From positions 1-64,000 of the forward strand of contig MLPZ01000005.1 of NCBI GenBank assembly GCA_001885315.1: 64,000 nucleotides of DNA, read 5' to 3'. Made by a program: the position numbers and the translations under genes. Numbering within the stretch: the stretch's first letter is position 1; the number at the start of each line of letters is the position of its first letter. Origin of the DNA: Treponema sp. CETP13 (lineage in GTDB: Bacteria; Spirochaetota; Spirochaetia; Treponematales; Treponemataceae). Shown here in pieces: positions 42,287 through 52,277 of this stretch. The notes below the pieces were generated by a model, which saw nothing but the letters and a program-made list of their open reading frames with translations, was not told the DNA's origin and searched no databases.

Positions 42287-43842
42287 TGTTAGACTTTATA
42301 CTAACGCATCACACTGAAGTTATACAAAAAACCTTACAACACATTTCTCTTTCGTTATAAGCTGTACTTATAGCTTGTATAGTAGGAATACCAATCGGAT
42401 TTTTAATTGTAAACAAAAAAAAGGTTTCAAATATTGTTATTAACATTGCAAATGTAATACAGACAATTCCTTCTCTAGCAATGTTTGCATTTGCACTTCC
42501 TGTCTTTGGAATTGGAGCAAAACCTGCTATTTTTGCTTTATTTTTATATGCCTTATTGCCTATATTAAAAAATACACTTCTTGGTATAAAAAGCGTAAAG
42601 CCTGCTGTAATTCAAGCTGGACGAGGTATTGGAATGTCAAAACGACAAATAATGTTTAAGATAGAAATTCCATTATCTATTTCTATTATTATGGGCGGAA
42701 TTAGAATTGCAACAGTAACAAGTATTGGTGTTACAACCATTGCCACATTAATTGCTGCTGGAGGTTTAGGGGACTTTATTTATAGAGGCCTTTCTACTTT
42801 TAATATGCCAATGATTTTAACAGGGGCTGTCCTATCGGCAATATTAGCACTTATTGCTGACTTTTTCTTAGGACTTTTAGAAAAAAAACTCACTTCAGAA
42901 GGATTAAAAGACATTACACGTAAACGAAAAAAAACAAAAAACATACAAAATATTATTATTGGGATTGCAATAATAATTATCGCAATTATGGGGTATTCTT
43001 TATTTAAAAAAAGTGACTCACAAACAGCAAATTCTAAAGAAAAAATCACTATTGTTCATAAAAATTATACCGAACAAAGACTTTTAGGAGCAACAATTGG
43101 GCTCTATCTTGATAGTATCGGGTATGAAACCGAAGTAAAAGAACTTGGTGGTACAATGCTTTGCTTTAACGCAATCAAATCGGGAGAAGCCGATCTTTAC
43201 CCTGAATATACCGGAACTCTTTATGCAAATATGCTGAATCGCAAAACAATTTTGAGTCCAGAAGAAACCTATGAAATTGTAAAAAAAGAAATTGACGAGC
43301 AATTTGATATTTATGCCGGCTCTCTCCTTGGATTTAATGACACCTATGTTATTTCTGTAACAGAAGAGACAGCAAAAAAATATAACCTAAAAACTATCTC
43401 TGATATCGAACCATATGCAGGAGATATGCTTCTTGGTGGTGACAGTGAATTTGGAACACGCGAATTAGACGGGTATCCAGCTCTACAACGAAAATACGGA
43501 TTTGAATTTGAAGCATACAAAAGCATGGATCAAGGTATTACCTATAAAGCATTAGTTGATGGCATAATAGATGTTAATGCTTCATACGCAACAGATGGTA
43601 GATTAAAAAAATATAATCTTGTTAGTTTAGAAGATGATAAAAACGTCTTCCCTCCTTTTACTTGTTTTCCTATTATGAAAAATGGATTTGCAGACTCTCA
43701 TCCAGACATAACTAAAACTCTCGACAAACTTAAAAACGTTTGGGACGACAAAGATATGCAAAAATACAATTTAATGGTTGATGAAGGCGGTGATATTAAT
43801 GATGTTGCTCGACTAATGCTAACAGACAAAGGATTATTGTAA
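42286..43842 (+). pseudogene. opuCB: Osmolyte permease/substrate-binding fusion with in-frame stop
   Basis: The frame starts at ATG 42286 (AAGGAGG upstream, TAATG overlap with the ATPase gene) and is broken only by TAA at 42358-42360 (codon 25, after HISLSL). The rest encodes a permease domain of about five more helices (with GRGIGMSKRQIMFKIEIPL, the ATPase contact loop), one extra membrane helix, then a periplasmic glycine betaine/choline-binding domain (VHKNYTEQRLLGATIGLYL, PEYTGTLYANML). Such fusions are known in OpuC/OsmoF-type systems. Translation could restart at ATG 42481, but the first helix would be lost. It overlaps convergent folA by 9 bp. Confidence 0.8.
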
Positions 43843-44337
43843 AGTCAGTTTTTTTGTATATGTAACATACTTATATGAAAAACTAGAGTTGAGCTTGTTG
43901 GTACTATTGATATTTTTTTCAACTTTAAAAGTATACAAACTTTTGTCAAAAAGAGGAAAGTATCGATCACCAACAATATCAGCATCTACTTCGGTGATGT
44001 ATAACCTATCGCACAAAGGAAGTACTTCTTTGTAAACACGCGATCCTCCAGCAATAAAAACATCACCAGTTTTTTGAGAGGCCATTGAAATAGCTTCTTG
44101 TAAATTTGCAGCAGTTGTGCAATTAACTGCTGCAAACTTTTTAGTAGTAGAAATAACAATTGTATAACGATTAGGCAACGGGTGTCCTATTTCTTCGTAT
44201 GTATGACGACCCATTATGACAATGTTATCAGTTGTAAGTTTTTTAAAACGACTTTGCTCTCCTGGAATATTCCAAGGAATTTTACCTTTATTACCAATAA
44301 CGCCGTTTTTAGATACGGCAACAATTAAAGCTATCAT
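43834..44337 (-). CDS. folA: Dihydrofolate reductase
   Basis: A 167-residue enzyme of usual length. It shows IALIVAVSKNGVIGNKGKIPW, the NADPH-binding IVIMGRHTYEEIG and VFIAGGSRVYKEVLP, and a YITEVDADIVGDRYFP segment. The usual active-site acid after IPW appears replaced within NIPGEQSRFKKLT (Glu or later), which may shift inhibitor sensitivity. It reduces dihydrofolate to tetrahydrofolate. It is the last gene of the lrp-MFS-MFS unit and its ATG overlaps the end of the preceding MFS gene by 4 bp. Confidence 0.93.
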   Translation of the reverse strand: MIALIVAVSKNGVIGNKGKIPWNIPGEQSRFKKLTTDNIVIMGRHTYEEIGHPLPNRYTIVISTTKKFAAVNCTTAANLQEAISMASQKTGDVFIAGGSRVYKEVLPLCDRLYITEVDADIVGDRYFPLFDKSLYTFKVEKNINSTNKLNSSFSYKYVTYTKKLTLQ

Positions 44338-45608
44338 TCTTCATCCTTATTAATTGGAAGATCTTCTTCTATTTCTTGCCGTGCTCTTGCTCGCATAATA
44401 TATAAATATCTAAGAAATAAAAACATACCAAAACAGGCAAATAACATTATACTACTAAAAGTAAAAAGCATTGTATAGTTTACATTATGTATGATTAAGC
44501 CACCAATAAAAGGAGCAATAGCATACCCTGAACCTTGTACTATAGAAAACAAAGACGAAAAACGTGCTCGATGCCCAAGTGGAGTATGATTTATAACAAA
44601 ATAATCCCTATTTGTTGCAGAAAAAGCCTCTCCCAACGTAAACAAAACAGTTAATACAATTAAAAGAGCAAAACTTGTTGTATGCCCCATAAACAAATAA
44701 CTGAGAGCATATAAAAAAACAGCAATGCAAATCATACTAAGTGGTCGGTGTTTTTTAGAAAAACGAACTACTGTCGTCGTAAAGATAATTACAACCACTG
44801 CATTTATAGTCATTAAAAGCCCATAGCGAGAAGCGCCTTGTAGGCCAAAGATGCTAACAGAATATAAAGGGAGCCCAAATGTTACTAAGGAGATGCAAAA
44901 ACCAAATATGGAACTAATAACTATGTAAATTACTAAAAGAGGGCGAGCTGCAAGGGCTTTAAACACATTTCCCGAAACAGCTTTATCGGTACCACGACTT
45001 TTCATGCTTTTTTTAATCATCGCTTTTGTAGGTCGCTTATCACTAACAGCAAAAAACATAATCGTAGTTGCAACTAAGGTTATTAAACCTGTTCCAAAAA
45101 AAAGCCAATCTAGATACGAATTAAAAAGAAACCCTGCAATTGCCGGGCCAATTGCAAAACCTATATTCATGCATAGATAAAAAAAAGACAAAACCTCTTG
45201 CCTATTTTCTGGTGTAGTATAATCAGCATGCAAAGCATTACGAGCAGGATCTGTAGCACCATCAAAAAGCAGAGCAATTAAAATAAGATACGGTACCATT
45301 TTAGGATTTATATGGATAAAAAAGCCACACGAAATCATGATAAGTGCATAAAATATTTCTGTAACAATGACAATCTTTTTTCTAGAAAATCTATCTGCAA
45401 GCCAACTAGTAAACAGAGCTCCAGGAACATATACTACCATTGAAAACATTATAAAAAAACCCGTTTGTGCAATAGTATATCCGAGTTTTTGAGTAAGAAA
45501 AAGTTCTAAAAAGGGAAACAGAAAGTTCCCCACCTCATTTATAAATGTAACTAAACCAAGAACATATACACCTTTAGAAAGATCCGTATACATTAATTTA
45601 CGCTTCAT
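44334..45608 (-). CDS. MFS transporter (second tandem copy)
   Basis: A 424-residue protein with 12 hydrophobic helices and the MFS motif A-like GALFTSWLADRFSRKK (about 62-77). It is a clear paralogue of the upstream gene: both start MKRKL(M/L)YT and share FPFL-LFLTQKLGY and INHTPLGHRARFSS-type segments. Together they may form alternative drug or metabolite exporters under Lrp-type control. The 83-bp gap to the previous gene holds an ATATCGC/GCGATAT hairpin. Confidence 0.85.
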   Translation of the reverse strand: MKRKLMYTDLSKGVYVLGLVTFINEVGNFLFPFLELFLTQKLGYTIAQTGFFIMFSMVVYVPGALFTSWLADRFSRKKIVIVTEIFYALIMISCGFFIHINPKMVPYLILIALLFDGATDPARNALHADYTTPENRQEVLSFFYLCMNIGFAIGPAIAGFLFNSYLDWLFFGTGLITLVATTIMFFAVSDKRPTKAMIKKSMKSRGTDKAVSGNVFKALAARPLLVIYIVISSIFGFCISLVTFGLPLYSVSIFGLQGASRYGLLMTINAVVVIIFTTTVVRFSKKHRPLSMICIAVFLYALSYLFMGHTTSFALLIVLTVLFTLGEAFSATNRDYFVINHTPLGHRARFSSLFSIVQGSGYAIAPFIGGLIIHNVNYTMLFTFSSIMLFACFGMFLFLRYLYIMRARARQEIEEDLPINKDEE

Positions 45609-45691
45609 AAAAAGCTTCCTTAATCTGACACTTTAGCAGAATATCATATATCGCATATTAGCGATATTTTAACTAGATAGCAAGAAGATTT

Positions 45692-46936
45692 TTAAATACT
45701 TTTATGATCTTTTTTCTCTTTATTTATATAGAGTTTTCTCAAAACAAGAATTAGAAAACAACAAACAAAAAGCAATACACTACTTGTTGTAAAAAGTGTT
45801 TTAAAATTATGAGCATCTAAAATTATCCCTGCAATAAAAGGAGCTATTGCAAAACCTGTACCCTGAATAATTGTTAAGATTGAAGAAAACCGCGCTCTGT
45901 GCCCAAGAGGTGTATGATTCATAACAAAATAATTACTGTTAGTAGCGGAAAAAACTTCACCTATAGAAAAGAGTATCGTTAATATAATCAAAATTACAAA
46001 GCTTGTTACTCTTCCCATGAAAAAAAAGCTAATTGCATATAAAAAAACAGCCAAACTTATCATTGTAAGGGATCTGTGTTTTTTAGAAAATCCTACAATA
46101 ATGGCTGTACAAGAAACAACAAGAATTGCATTAGCACTCATTAAAAACCCATATTTAGAAGGACCATCATTAGCAAAAATATTTGACACATAAAGTGGAA
46201 GTCCAAAAATAGATAGAGAGCGCGCAAATCCAAAAAACGAAACTATTAGAATGTACATACACAAAAGAGGACGTGACAACAACGCTTTAAGAACAGTACC
46301 ATTTACAGCTTTATCATCAGACTCACTTTTAAGACTTTCTTGTAACATCTCTTTTGTAGGACTTTTATCACGAACAACCCCAATCATTATTGCAAGAGTC
46401 AAAACACCTGCAATCCCTTGCCCTATAAATATCCAACTAGGATACGAATTAAAAAGAAACCCAGCTATAGCAGGACCAAAAGCAAATCCAATATTCATAC
46501 ACAAATAGAAGAATGAAAAAGCTTCTTGTCTATTTTCTAACGTTGTATGATCGGTATATAAGGCTTGTCGAGCAGGGTCTGTAGCCCCATCAAAAAACAA
46601 AGCAATTATAACAAGCAACGGAACTAATGTAGGATTTAATTTTACAAAAACTCCAGCAATAATTATACTTACAGAAAAGCAAAATTGGGTAAGTACAACT
46701 ATTTTTTTTCGAGAAATTTTATCTGCAATATGACTTGTTATTAACGAACCTGGAACATATATTGCAGATATTAGCAACATATAATAACCTGTCTTAGTCG
46801 CCGAATATCCGAGCTTCTGTGTTAAAAATAGAGCCAAAAAAGGAAAAACAAAGCTTCCTAAGCCATTGATAAACTCTATAAGCCCAAGAATATACAAATC
46901 TTTAGAAAAATTTGTATATAATAATTTACGCTTCAT
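45692..46936 (-). CDS. MFS transporter (first tandem copy)
   Basis: A 414-residue protein; the ATG at 46936 is chosen because AAGAAGG lies upstream and MKRKLLYT aligns with its tandem paralogue. It has 12 predicted helices, GSLITSHIADKISRKKIVVL as motif A, and ATDPARQALYTDHT in the central part. It starts 10 bp after the Lrp-type gene, so the two are co-transcribed. The substrate is unknown; amino-acid-related efflux would fit an Lrp regulator. Confidence 0.86.
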   Translation of the reverse strand: MKRKLLYTNFSKDLYILGLIEFINGLGSFVFPFLALFLTQKLGYSATKTGYYMLLISAIYVPGSLITSHIADKISRKKIVVLTQFCFSVSIIIAGVFVKLNPTLVPLLVIIALFFDGATDPARQALYTDHTTLENRQEAFSFFYLCMNIGFAFGPAIAGFLFNSYPSWIFIGQGIAGVLTLAIMIGVVRDKSPTKEMLQESLKSESDDKAVNGTVLKALLSRPLLCMYILIVSFFGFARSLSIFGLPLYVSNIFANDGPSKYGFLMSANAILVVSCTAIIVGFSKKHRSLTMISLAVFLYAISFFFMGRVTSFVILIILTILFSIGEVFSATNSNYFVMNHTPLGHRARFSSILTIIQGTGFAIAPFIAGIILDAHNFKTLFTTSSVLLFVCCFLILVLRKLYINKEKKDHKSI

Positions 46937-46946
46937 AAAACCTTCT

Positions 46947-47396
46947 TTAATCACTTGGTAAGATGTTTCTATGTTCAACAGCCGTAGAAAATACCATTTC
47001 AGTACGTGTTTTGCCAAATTTTTGCAATTCATTTATAAATTTATCTAGCTCCTCAGTTTTTTGAAAAGCAACTTCTATGAGCATAGAAAAATCCCCTGTA
47101 ACACAATTACATTCGATAACATTCGGAATAGATTTTATATATGGATAAAACTCCGATTTTTGTTTTGGATCTACCTCTAAATTTATAAAAGCTTTTATAA
47201 AGTACCCAAATTGTTGATAGTTTATTTTTACCTGATACCCACTAATAAGGTTAGTTTCCTCCATGTGCGTAATTCGTGCAGAAACAGCTGGAGAAGAAAG
47301 ACAAACCTCTTCAGCTATTTTTTTAACAGGGGTTCTTGCATTTTTCTGCAAAATAGTAAGTATTTTAAGATTTGTTTCATCTAGTATCTTTTCCAT
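46947..47396 (-). CDS. Lrp/AsnC-family transcriptional regulator
   Basis: A 149-residue protein. The AsnC-type helix-turn-helix is TPVKKIAEEVCLSSPAVSARI (about 22-42), followed by the RAM ligand-binding domain (FINLEVDPKQKSEFYPYI, CVTGDFSMLIEVAF). Such proteins sense amino acids and often control divergent and adjacent genes; here those are aspA and two MFS exporters. It has no Shine-Dalgarno: a perfect TATAAT (47403-47408) sits 6 nt before the ATG, so the mRNA is probably leaderless. Confidence 0.9.
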   Translation of the reverse strand: MEKILDETNLKILTILQKNARTPVKKIAEEVCLSSPAVSARITHMEETNLISGYQVKINYQQFGYFIKAFINLEVDPKQKSEFYPYIKSIPNVIECNCVTGDFSMLIEVAFQKTEELDKFINELQKFGKTRTEMVFSTAVEHRNILPSD

Positions 47397-47592
47397 AGCA
47401 AAATTATATCAAATTATAAATAAAAATGTAAGAACTTAACAATATATTGTATACGCTAATAAAACTTTATTTTATTAATAAATAATCAAAATAAACTATA
47501 CAATAGTTGTAATTTTCTAAAAAATATTTACACTTTTACTAAATAAACATACACTCCGTTACATATTTTATTGCAAAGGGAGTTTTTTCATT

Positions 47593-49017
47593 ATGATAAA
47601 CAAAGACGAAAAACGTATCGAGTCAGATTCTATTGGATCTATGGAAGTACCTACAACAGCCTATTATGGGGTTCAGAGTTTACGCGCACAACAAAATTTT
47701 CCAATAACAGGAATTGCTTTACATCCTGCTTTTATCCAGAATCTTGCCTTTGTAAAAAAAGCAGCAGCTTATGCAAATAACACAGCTCATGTTATTTCTG
47801 AAAAGAAATTAAAAGCTATTATTCAAGCTTGTGACGAAATTATAGAAGGAAAATTTCAAAGCGAATTTATTGTTGATGCCATTCAAGGTGGAGCAGGAAC
47901 AAGCGCTAATATGAATATAAATGAAGTTATTGCCAATAGAGCTAATGAACTTCTTGGGGGAAAACGTGGTGGCTATGAATTTATTCACCCAAATGATGAT
48001 GTAAATACATCACAATCAACAAATGATGTTATTCCAACCGCGGGAAAACTTGCAACTCTAGAACTTTTACAACCATTAGAAGACGAACTACTTCGCCTCC
48101 AAAAAGCTCTAAGCAAAAAAGCATGTGAGTTTAAAGATGTCATCAAAATGGGGCGAACTCAATTGCAAGATGCTGTGCCAATGACTTTAGGCCAAAGTTT
48201 TGCTGCATATAGTAGCATGATAAAACGAAGCATTAAAATAATTAGAACAGCTAAAAAAGAAATGAATACCGTAAACTTAGGAGCTACTGCAATTGGAAGT
48301 GCTATAAATGTATCAGATATTTATTTGCAAAATGTTGTTCCAATTTTATCTGAAATAACCGGATATAAACTCGAACAGGCAGAAGATTTATTTGATGGGA
48401 CTCAAAATATTGATGGGTTTACAGTTGTTTCATCAGCTCTAAAAACGTGTGCTATTAATCTTTCTAAAATGTGCAATGATTTACGATTGCTTTCTAGTGG
48501 TCCTCGTGCAGGAATTAATGAAATCTGTCTTCCTGCAAAACAAAATGGTTCTTCGATAATGCCTGGAAAAGTAAACCCTGTTATTCCAGAAGTAGTTTCA
48601 CAAGTAGCCTTTAGTGTTATTGGAAACGATACAACCATTAGTATGGCAGCAGAAGCTGGTCAAATGGAATTAAATGCCTTTGAACCTATTGTATTTTTTA
48701 AGTTATTTGAATCTATTACAACGCTTACTTCTGCTATAACAACATTAATTGATAATTGTATAACAGGTATTTTAGCTAACAAAGAAGAGTGTAAAAATTA
48801 TGTTGAACAAAGTGTAGGTATTGCTACAGCACTCTGCCCTTTCATTGGTTATAAAAAATCTGCTGAAATTGCAAAACACGCTTTAAAAATACATGTTCCT
48901 GTTCGAGATTTAGTTTTAGAACAACATCTTATGAAAGAAGTCGATATAGATTCTATCTTAAATCCGCGGATTCTTGCAAAGGAAGATAACAACCAGCTTA
49001 AATTAAAAAGAGCATAA
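47593..49017 (+). CDS. aspA: Aspartate ammonia-lyase
   Basis: A 474-residue protein. It shows AIQGGAGTSANMNINEVIANRA, HPNDDVNTSQSTNDV, GRTQLQDAVPMTLGQ and the superfamily signature GSSIMPGKVNPV (about 318-329). The lysine-rich C-terminal tail fits aspartase more than fumarase. It releases ammonia from aspartate to form fumarate. It has a GGGAG box and is divergent from the Lrp-type gene, which probably controls it in response to an amino acid. Confidence 0.93.
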   Translation: MINKDEKRIESDSIGSMEVPTTAYYGVQSLRAQQNFPITGIALHPAFIQNLAFVKKAAAYANNTAHVISEKKLKAIIQACDEIIEGKFQSEFIVDAIQGGAGTSANMNINEVIANRANELLGGKRGGYEFIHPNDDVNTSQSTNDVIPTAGKLATLELLQPLEDELLRLQKALSKKACEFKDVIKMGRTQLQDAVPMTLGQSFAAYSSMIKRSIKIIRTAKKEMNTVNLGATAIGSAINVSDIYLQNVVPILSEITGYKLEQAEDLFDGTQNIDGFTVVSSALKTCAINLSKMCNDLRLLSSGPRAGINEICLPAKQNGSSIMPGKVNPVIPEVVSQVAFSVIGNDTTISMAAEAGQMELNAFEPIVFFKLFESITTLTSAITTLIDNCITGILANKEECKNYVEQSVGIATALCPFIGYKKSAEIAKHALKIHVPVRDLVLEQHLMKEVDIDSILNPRILAKEDNNQLKLKRA

Positions 49018-49136
49018 TTCTATTATATTGAATAAATCGTTAAAAAACTATATATTGAAAAGCAATAATTAGTATACAAAGCATCAAATTACATAGTTTT
49101 TTTGATGGTTAATTCAATAGTTTGCAGGAGATATTC

Positions 49137-50801
49137 ATGGCAGTTGAAGCTTTAAAGAAAATTCCATCATGGAAAGGCCGAAAAGGTCCAGTCGTTTTTG
49201 TTATCATGGACGGAGTTGGATACGGAAAATACAAAGAAGGTGATGCAGTAGCTGCAAGCCGAATGAAAAACTTAGATTCTATTCACAATGCTGGATTGTC
49301 TACGCAACTTAAGGCACATGGGAAAGCTGTTGGACTTCCTTCTGACGCTGACATGGGTAATTCTGAAGTTGGACACAACGCCATTGGGTGTGGCCGAGTT
49401 TTTGCTCAAGGAGCAAAACTTGTTTCTAATTCGATTGATTCAGGAGCTATGTTTGAAGGTAAAACTTGGAAAACAGTAACTTCAAATGTAACTGGCAAGA
49501 ATAGTACTCTTCATTTTATAGGTCTCTTATCAGACGGTAACGTTCATTCTCATATAGACCATCTAAAAGCTATGATAGAAAGAGCAAAAAAAGACGGTGT
49601 AAAAAAGATTCGTGTTCATGCTCTAATTGATGGAAGAGATGTAGGAGAAACTTCTGCCCTAGAGTATATTACTCCCTTCGAAAAATTTTTAGCCGACCTA
49701 AGTTCAGACGGATATGATTATCGCATTGCTTCCGGTGGTGGACGTATGTGGATTACTATGGATCGCTATAATGCTGACTGGTCAATGGTTGAACGCGGTT
49801 GGCATTGTCATGTGTTGGGTGAAAGTCGTCAATTTGCAAGTGCTACTGAAGCTGTCGAAACATATCGAAAAGAAAATCCAGGTATGATTGATCAGGACTT
49901 AAAAGATTTTTGCATTGCAGAAAATGGCAAAGCTATTGGAACTATCGAAGATGGTGACAGTGTAATTTACTTTAATTTTCGAGGTGACCGAGCACTTGAA
50001 ATGACTGCTGCTTTTGAAACTCCAGAAGGTCAATTTGATCGCTTTGATCGAGTCCGCTTACCTAAAGTTGAATACGCAGGAATGATGGAATATGACGGAG
50101 ACTTACACATACCAGCCCAATATTTAGTTCAACCACCAGCAATAGATCGCACAAGTGGTGAATATTTAGCCAAAACAGGTATTAGAACTCTGGCTATTTC
50201 AGAAACTCAAAAATATGGTCATGTTACTTATTTTTACAATGGTAATAAACTTGGTAAATTTGATGATGAACTCGAAACATACGTAGAAGTACCATCTGAT
50301 GTTGTTCCTTTTGAACAACGCCCTTGGATGAAATGTGCTGAAATTACCGATAAAGTAATCGAAGCAATTGAAAGTGGCAAATATGATCATATTAGACTAA
50401 ACTTTCCTAACGGTGATATGGTTGGACACACCGGTGTTTTTAACGCAGTTGTTTGTTCTATGGAAGCAATGGACTTACAAATTGGACGTATTCGTAAAGC
50501 TGTAGAAGCTGCTGGTGGTATTTTATTACTTACAGCTGATCATGGTAATTCTGACGATATGTATGAACATGATAAAAAAACTGGTGAAGTAAAACACAAA
50601 GATGATTGTTCGCCAAAAGCAAAAACATCACACAGTTTAAATCCTGTTCCAGGCATAATCTATGATCCTGCAGGCAAAGGTGAATATGAATCTAAATTAA
50701 ACGAAGGACTTGGTATTAGCTCTTGGGCAGCAACTATTATGAATTTGCTCGGCTATGAAGCACCAAGTGACTATGACAAAAGTTTAATAAACATAAAGTA
50801 A
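49137..50801 (+). CDS. gpmI: 2,3-bisphosphoglycerate-independent phosphoglycerate mutase
   Basis: A 554-residue alkaline-phosphatase-superfamily enzyme; the ATG at 49137 follows AGGAGA. It has VFVIMDGVGYG (metal Asp), the phosphoserine nucleophile in DADMGNSEVGHNAIG, HIDHL, LIDGRDVGETSALEYI, and late metal sites PNGDMVGHTG, LLTADHGNSDDM and KTSHSLNPVP. It interconverts 3- and 2-phosphoglycerate. With pgk it shows a complete lower glycolysis segment. A bidirectional terminator follows. Confidence 0.96.
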   Translation: MAVEALKKIPSWKGRKGPVVFVIMDGVGYGKYKEGDAVAASRMKNLDSIHNAGLSTQLKAHGKAVGLPSDADMGNSEVGHNAIGCGRVFAQGAKLVSNSIDSGAMFEGKTWKTVTSNVTGKNSTLHFIGLLSDGNVHSHIDHLKAMIERAKKDGVKKIRVHALIDGRDVGETSALEYITPFEKFLADLSSDGYDYRIASGGGRMWITMDRYNADWSMVERGWHCHVLGESRQFASATEAVETYRKENPGMIDQDLKDFCIAENGKAIGTIEDGDSVIYFNFRGDRALEMTAAFETPEGQFDRFDRVRLPKVEYAGMMEYDGDLHIPAQYLVQPPAIDRTSGEYLAKTGIRTLAISETQKYGHVTYFYNGNKLGKFDDELETYVEVPSDVVPFEQRPWMKCAEITDKVIEAIESGKYDHIRLNFPNGDMVGHTGVFNAVVCSMEAMDLQIGRIRKAVEAAGGILLLTADHGNSDDMYEHDKKTGEVKHKDDCSPKAKTSHSLNPVPGIIYDPAGKGEYESKLNEGLGISSWAATIMNLLGYEAPSDYDKSLINIK

Positions 50802-50833
50802 ATTTTTTATAACATATTGTCTTTAAAACACAC

Positions 50834-50867
50834 AAAAAAAGGAGTGATATAAATAACTCCTTTTTTT
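50834..50867. terminator. Bidirectional rho-independent terminator
   Basis: AAAAAAAGGAGT (50834-50845) pairs with ACTCCTTTTTTT (50856-50867) around a 10-nt loop. It serves convergent gpmI and the ferredoxin gene. Confidence 0.85.
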
Positions 50868-50891
50868 ATCGAACTTTTTTTTAAAGTCTAC

Positions 50892-51089
<198 letters not shown>

Positions 51090-51184
51090 CTAGAGCTATA
51101 ATGAAGATCTTATTCAAATAAAATATAAGCCCATAATTCATTTCTGACAAGAAAAATTTAATTTTTTTATACAAGAAATATCTT

Positions 51185-52171
51185 TTATGTTAAGATTTCT
51201 TCTATCTCATCCAATTCTGTGTCCGTAAAATCAAGATGTTCAACAATACCACAATTATCTAGTATTTGAGAAGAATTACTAGCTCCAATAAGAACTGATG
51301 TCACTCTATTTTTACGTAATACCCAAGACAAGGCTAACTGTGCCAAAGTTTGTCCACGTGCCTGTGCTAATTTATTAAGTCGTGTTATTTTCGACAAAAG
51401 ATCTTGTGTTACGTCACTCTCATGTAAAAACTTATTTAACGAGGCTCTACTTCCAGCAGGGATTCCCTGTAAATATTTAGTTGTTAATAGTCCTTGCGCT
51501 AAAGGGCTAAAACAGATACAACCAGCACCAAGTCCTGATAAAGTATCCAAAAGTCCATCTTTTTCTATCCAACGATCAAGCATATTATATCTTACCTGAT
51601 TTATAAGTAGAGGTGTCCCATTTGCTTTTAATATTCTCGCCGCTTCCAAGGATTGTTCTGCATTATAATTCGATATTCCAACATATAAAGCCTTTCCACT
51701 TTTTACTATATCTGATAATGCATTCATAGTTTCTTCGAGTGGAGTATCAGAATCCGGACGATGATGATAAAAGATATCAACATAATCTAAATTTAAACGT
51801 TTTAAACTTTGATCACAACTTGCCATCAAATATTTTCTAGAACCATGGTCTCCATAAGGCCCTGGCCACATATAATAACCTGCTTTAGAAGAAATTATCA
51901 TTTCATCTCTATAAGGTTTCATATCTGTAGACATTATTTTACCAAAATTTTCTTCGGCAGAACCTGCTTCAGGACCATAATTATTGGCCAAATCAAAGTG
52001 TGTAATTCCTGCATCAAAGGCAGTATGCACCATTTTTTTTTGATTTTCAAAATTATCGTTAGTCCCAAAATTGTGCCATAATCCGAGAGAAACTCTAGGC
52101 AATTTTAGTCCGCTTTTACCACAATTTTGATATTGCATAGTATTGTACCGTGACTCATTTGCTTTAAACAT
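51185..52171 (-). CDS. Aldo/keto reductase (YghZ-like)
   Basis: A 328-residue protein; ATG 52171 is chosen for GGAGG upstream. The AKR tetrad is visible: Asp in HFDLANNYGPEAG, Tyr in the same loop, Lys in IISSKAGYYMWPGPYG and His in DIFYHHRPDSDTP. The MWPGPYG loop is characteristic of L-glyceraldehyde-3-phosphate reductase-like YghZ proteins. It would reduce small aldehydes with NADPH. Not in an obvious operon. Confidence 0.9.
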   Translation of the reverse strand: MFKANESRYNTMQYQNCGKSGLKLPRVSLGLWHNFGTNDNFENQKKMVHTAFDAGITHFDLANNYGPEAGSAEENFGKIMSTDMKPYRDEMIISSKAGYYMWPGPYGDHGSRKYLMASCDQSLKRLNLDYVDIFYHHRPDSDTPLEETMNALSDIVKSGKALYVGISNYNAEQSLEAARILKANGTPLLINQVRYNMLDRWIEKDGLLDTLSGLGAGCICFSPLAQGLLTTKYLQGIPAGSRASLNKFLHESDVTQDLLSKITRLNKLAQARGQTLAQLALSWVLRKNRVTSVLIGASNSSQILDNCGIVEHLDFTDTELDEIEEILT

Positions 52172-52277
52172 ACCACAACCTCCTCGATTACAATAAAACA
52201 CTAACTCTAATACGTCAAGAAAAATATTGATTCTGTCCAAAACATGTGCTATAGTTTTAAGCTAGGAGAATTGAATT

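Noticed and set aside
41150-42360. General reassignment of TAA to a sense codon
   Set aside because: Many intact genes here, for example pgk and the precursor 1 gene, end normally at TAA, so the stops in opuC are better read as mutations or sequence errors.
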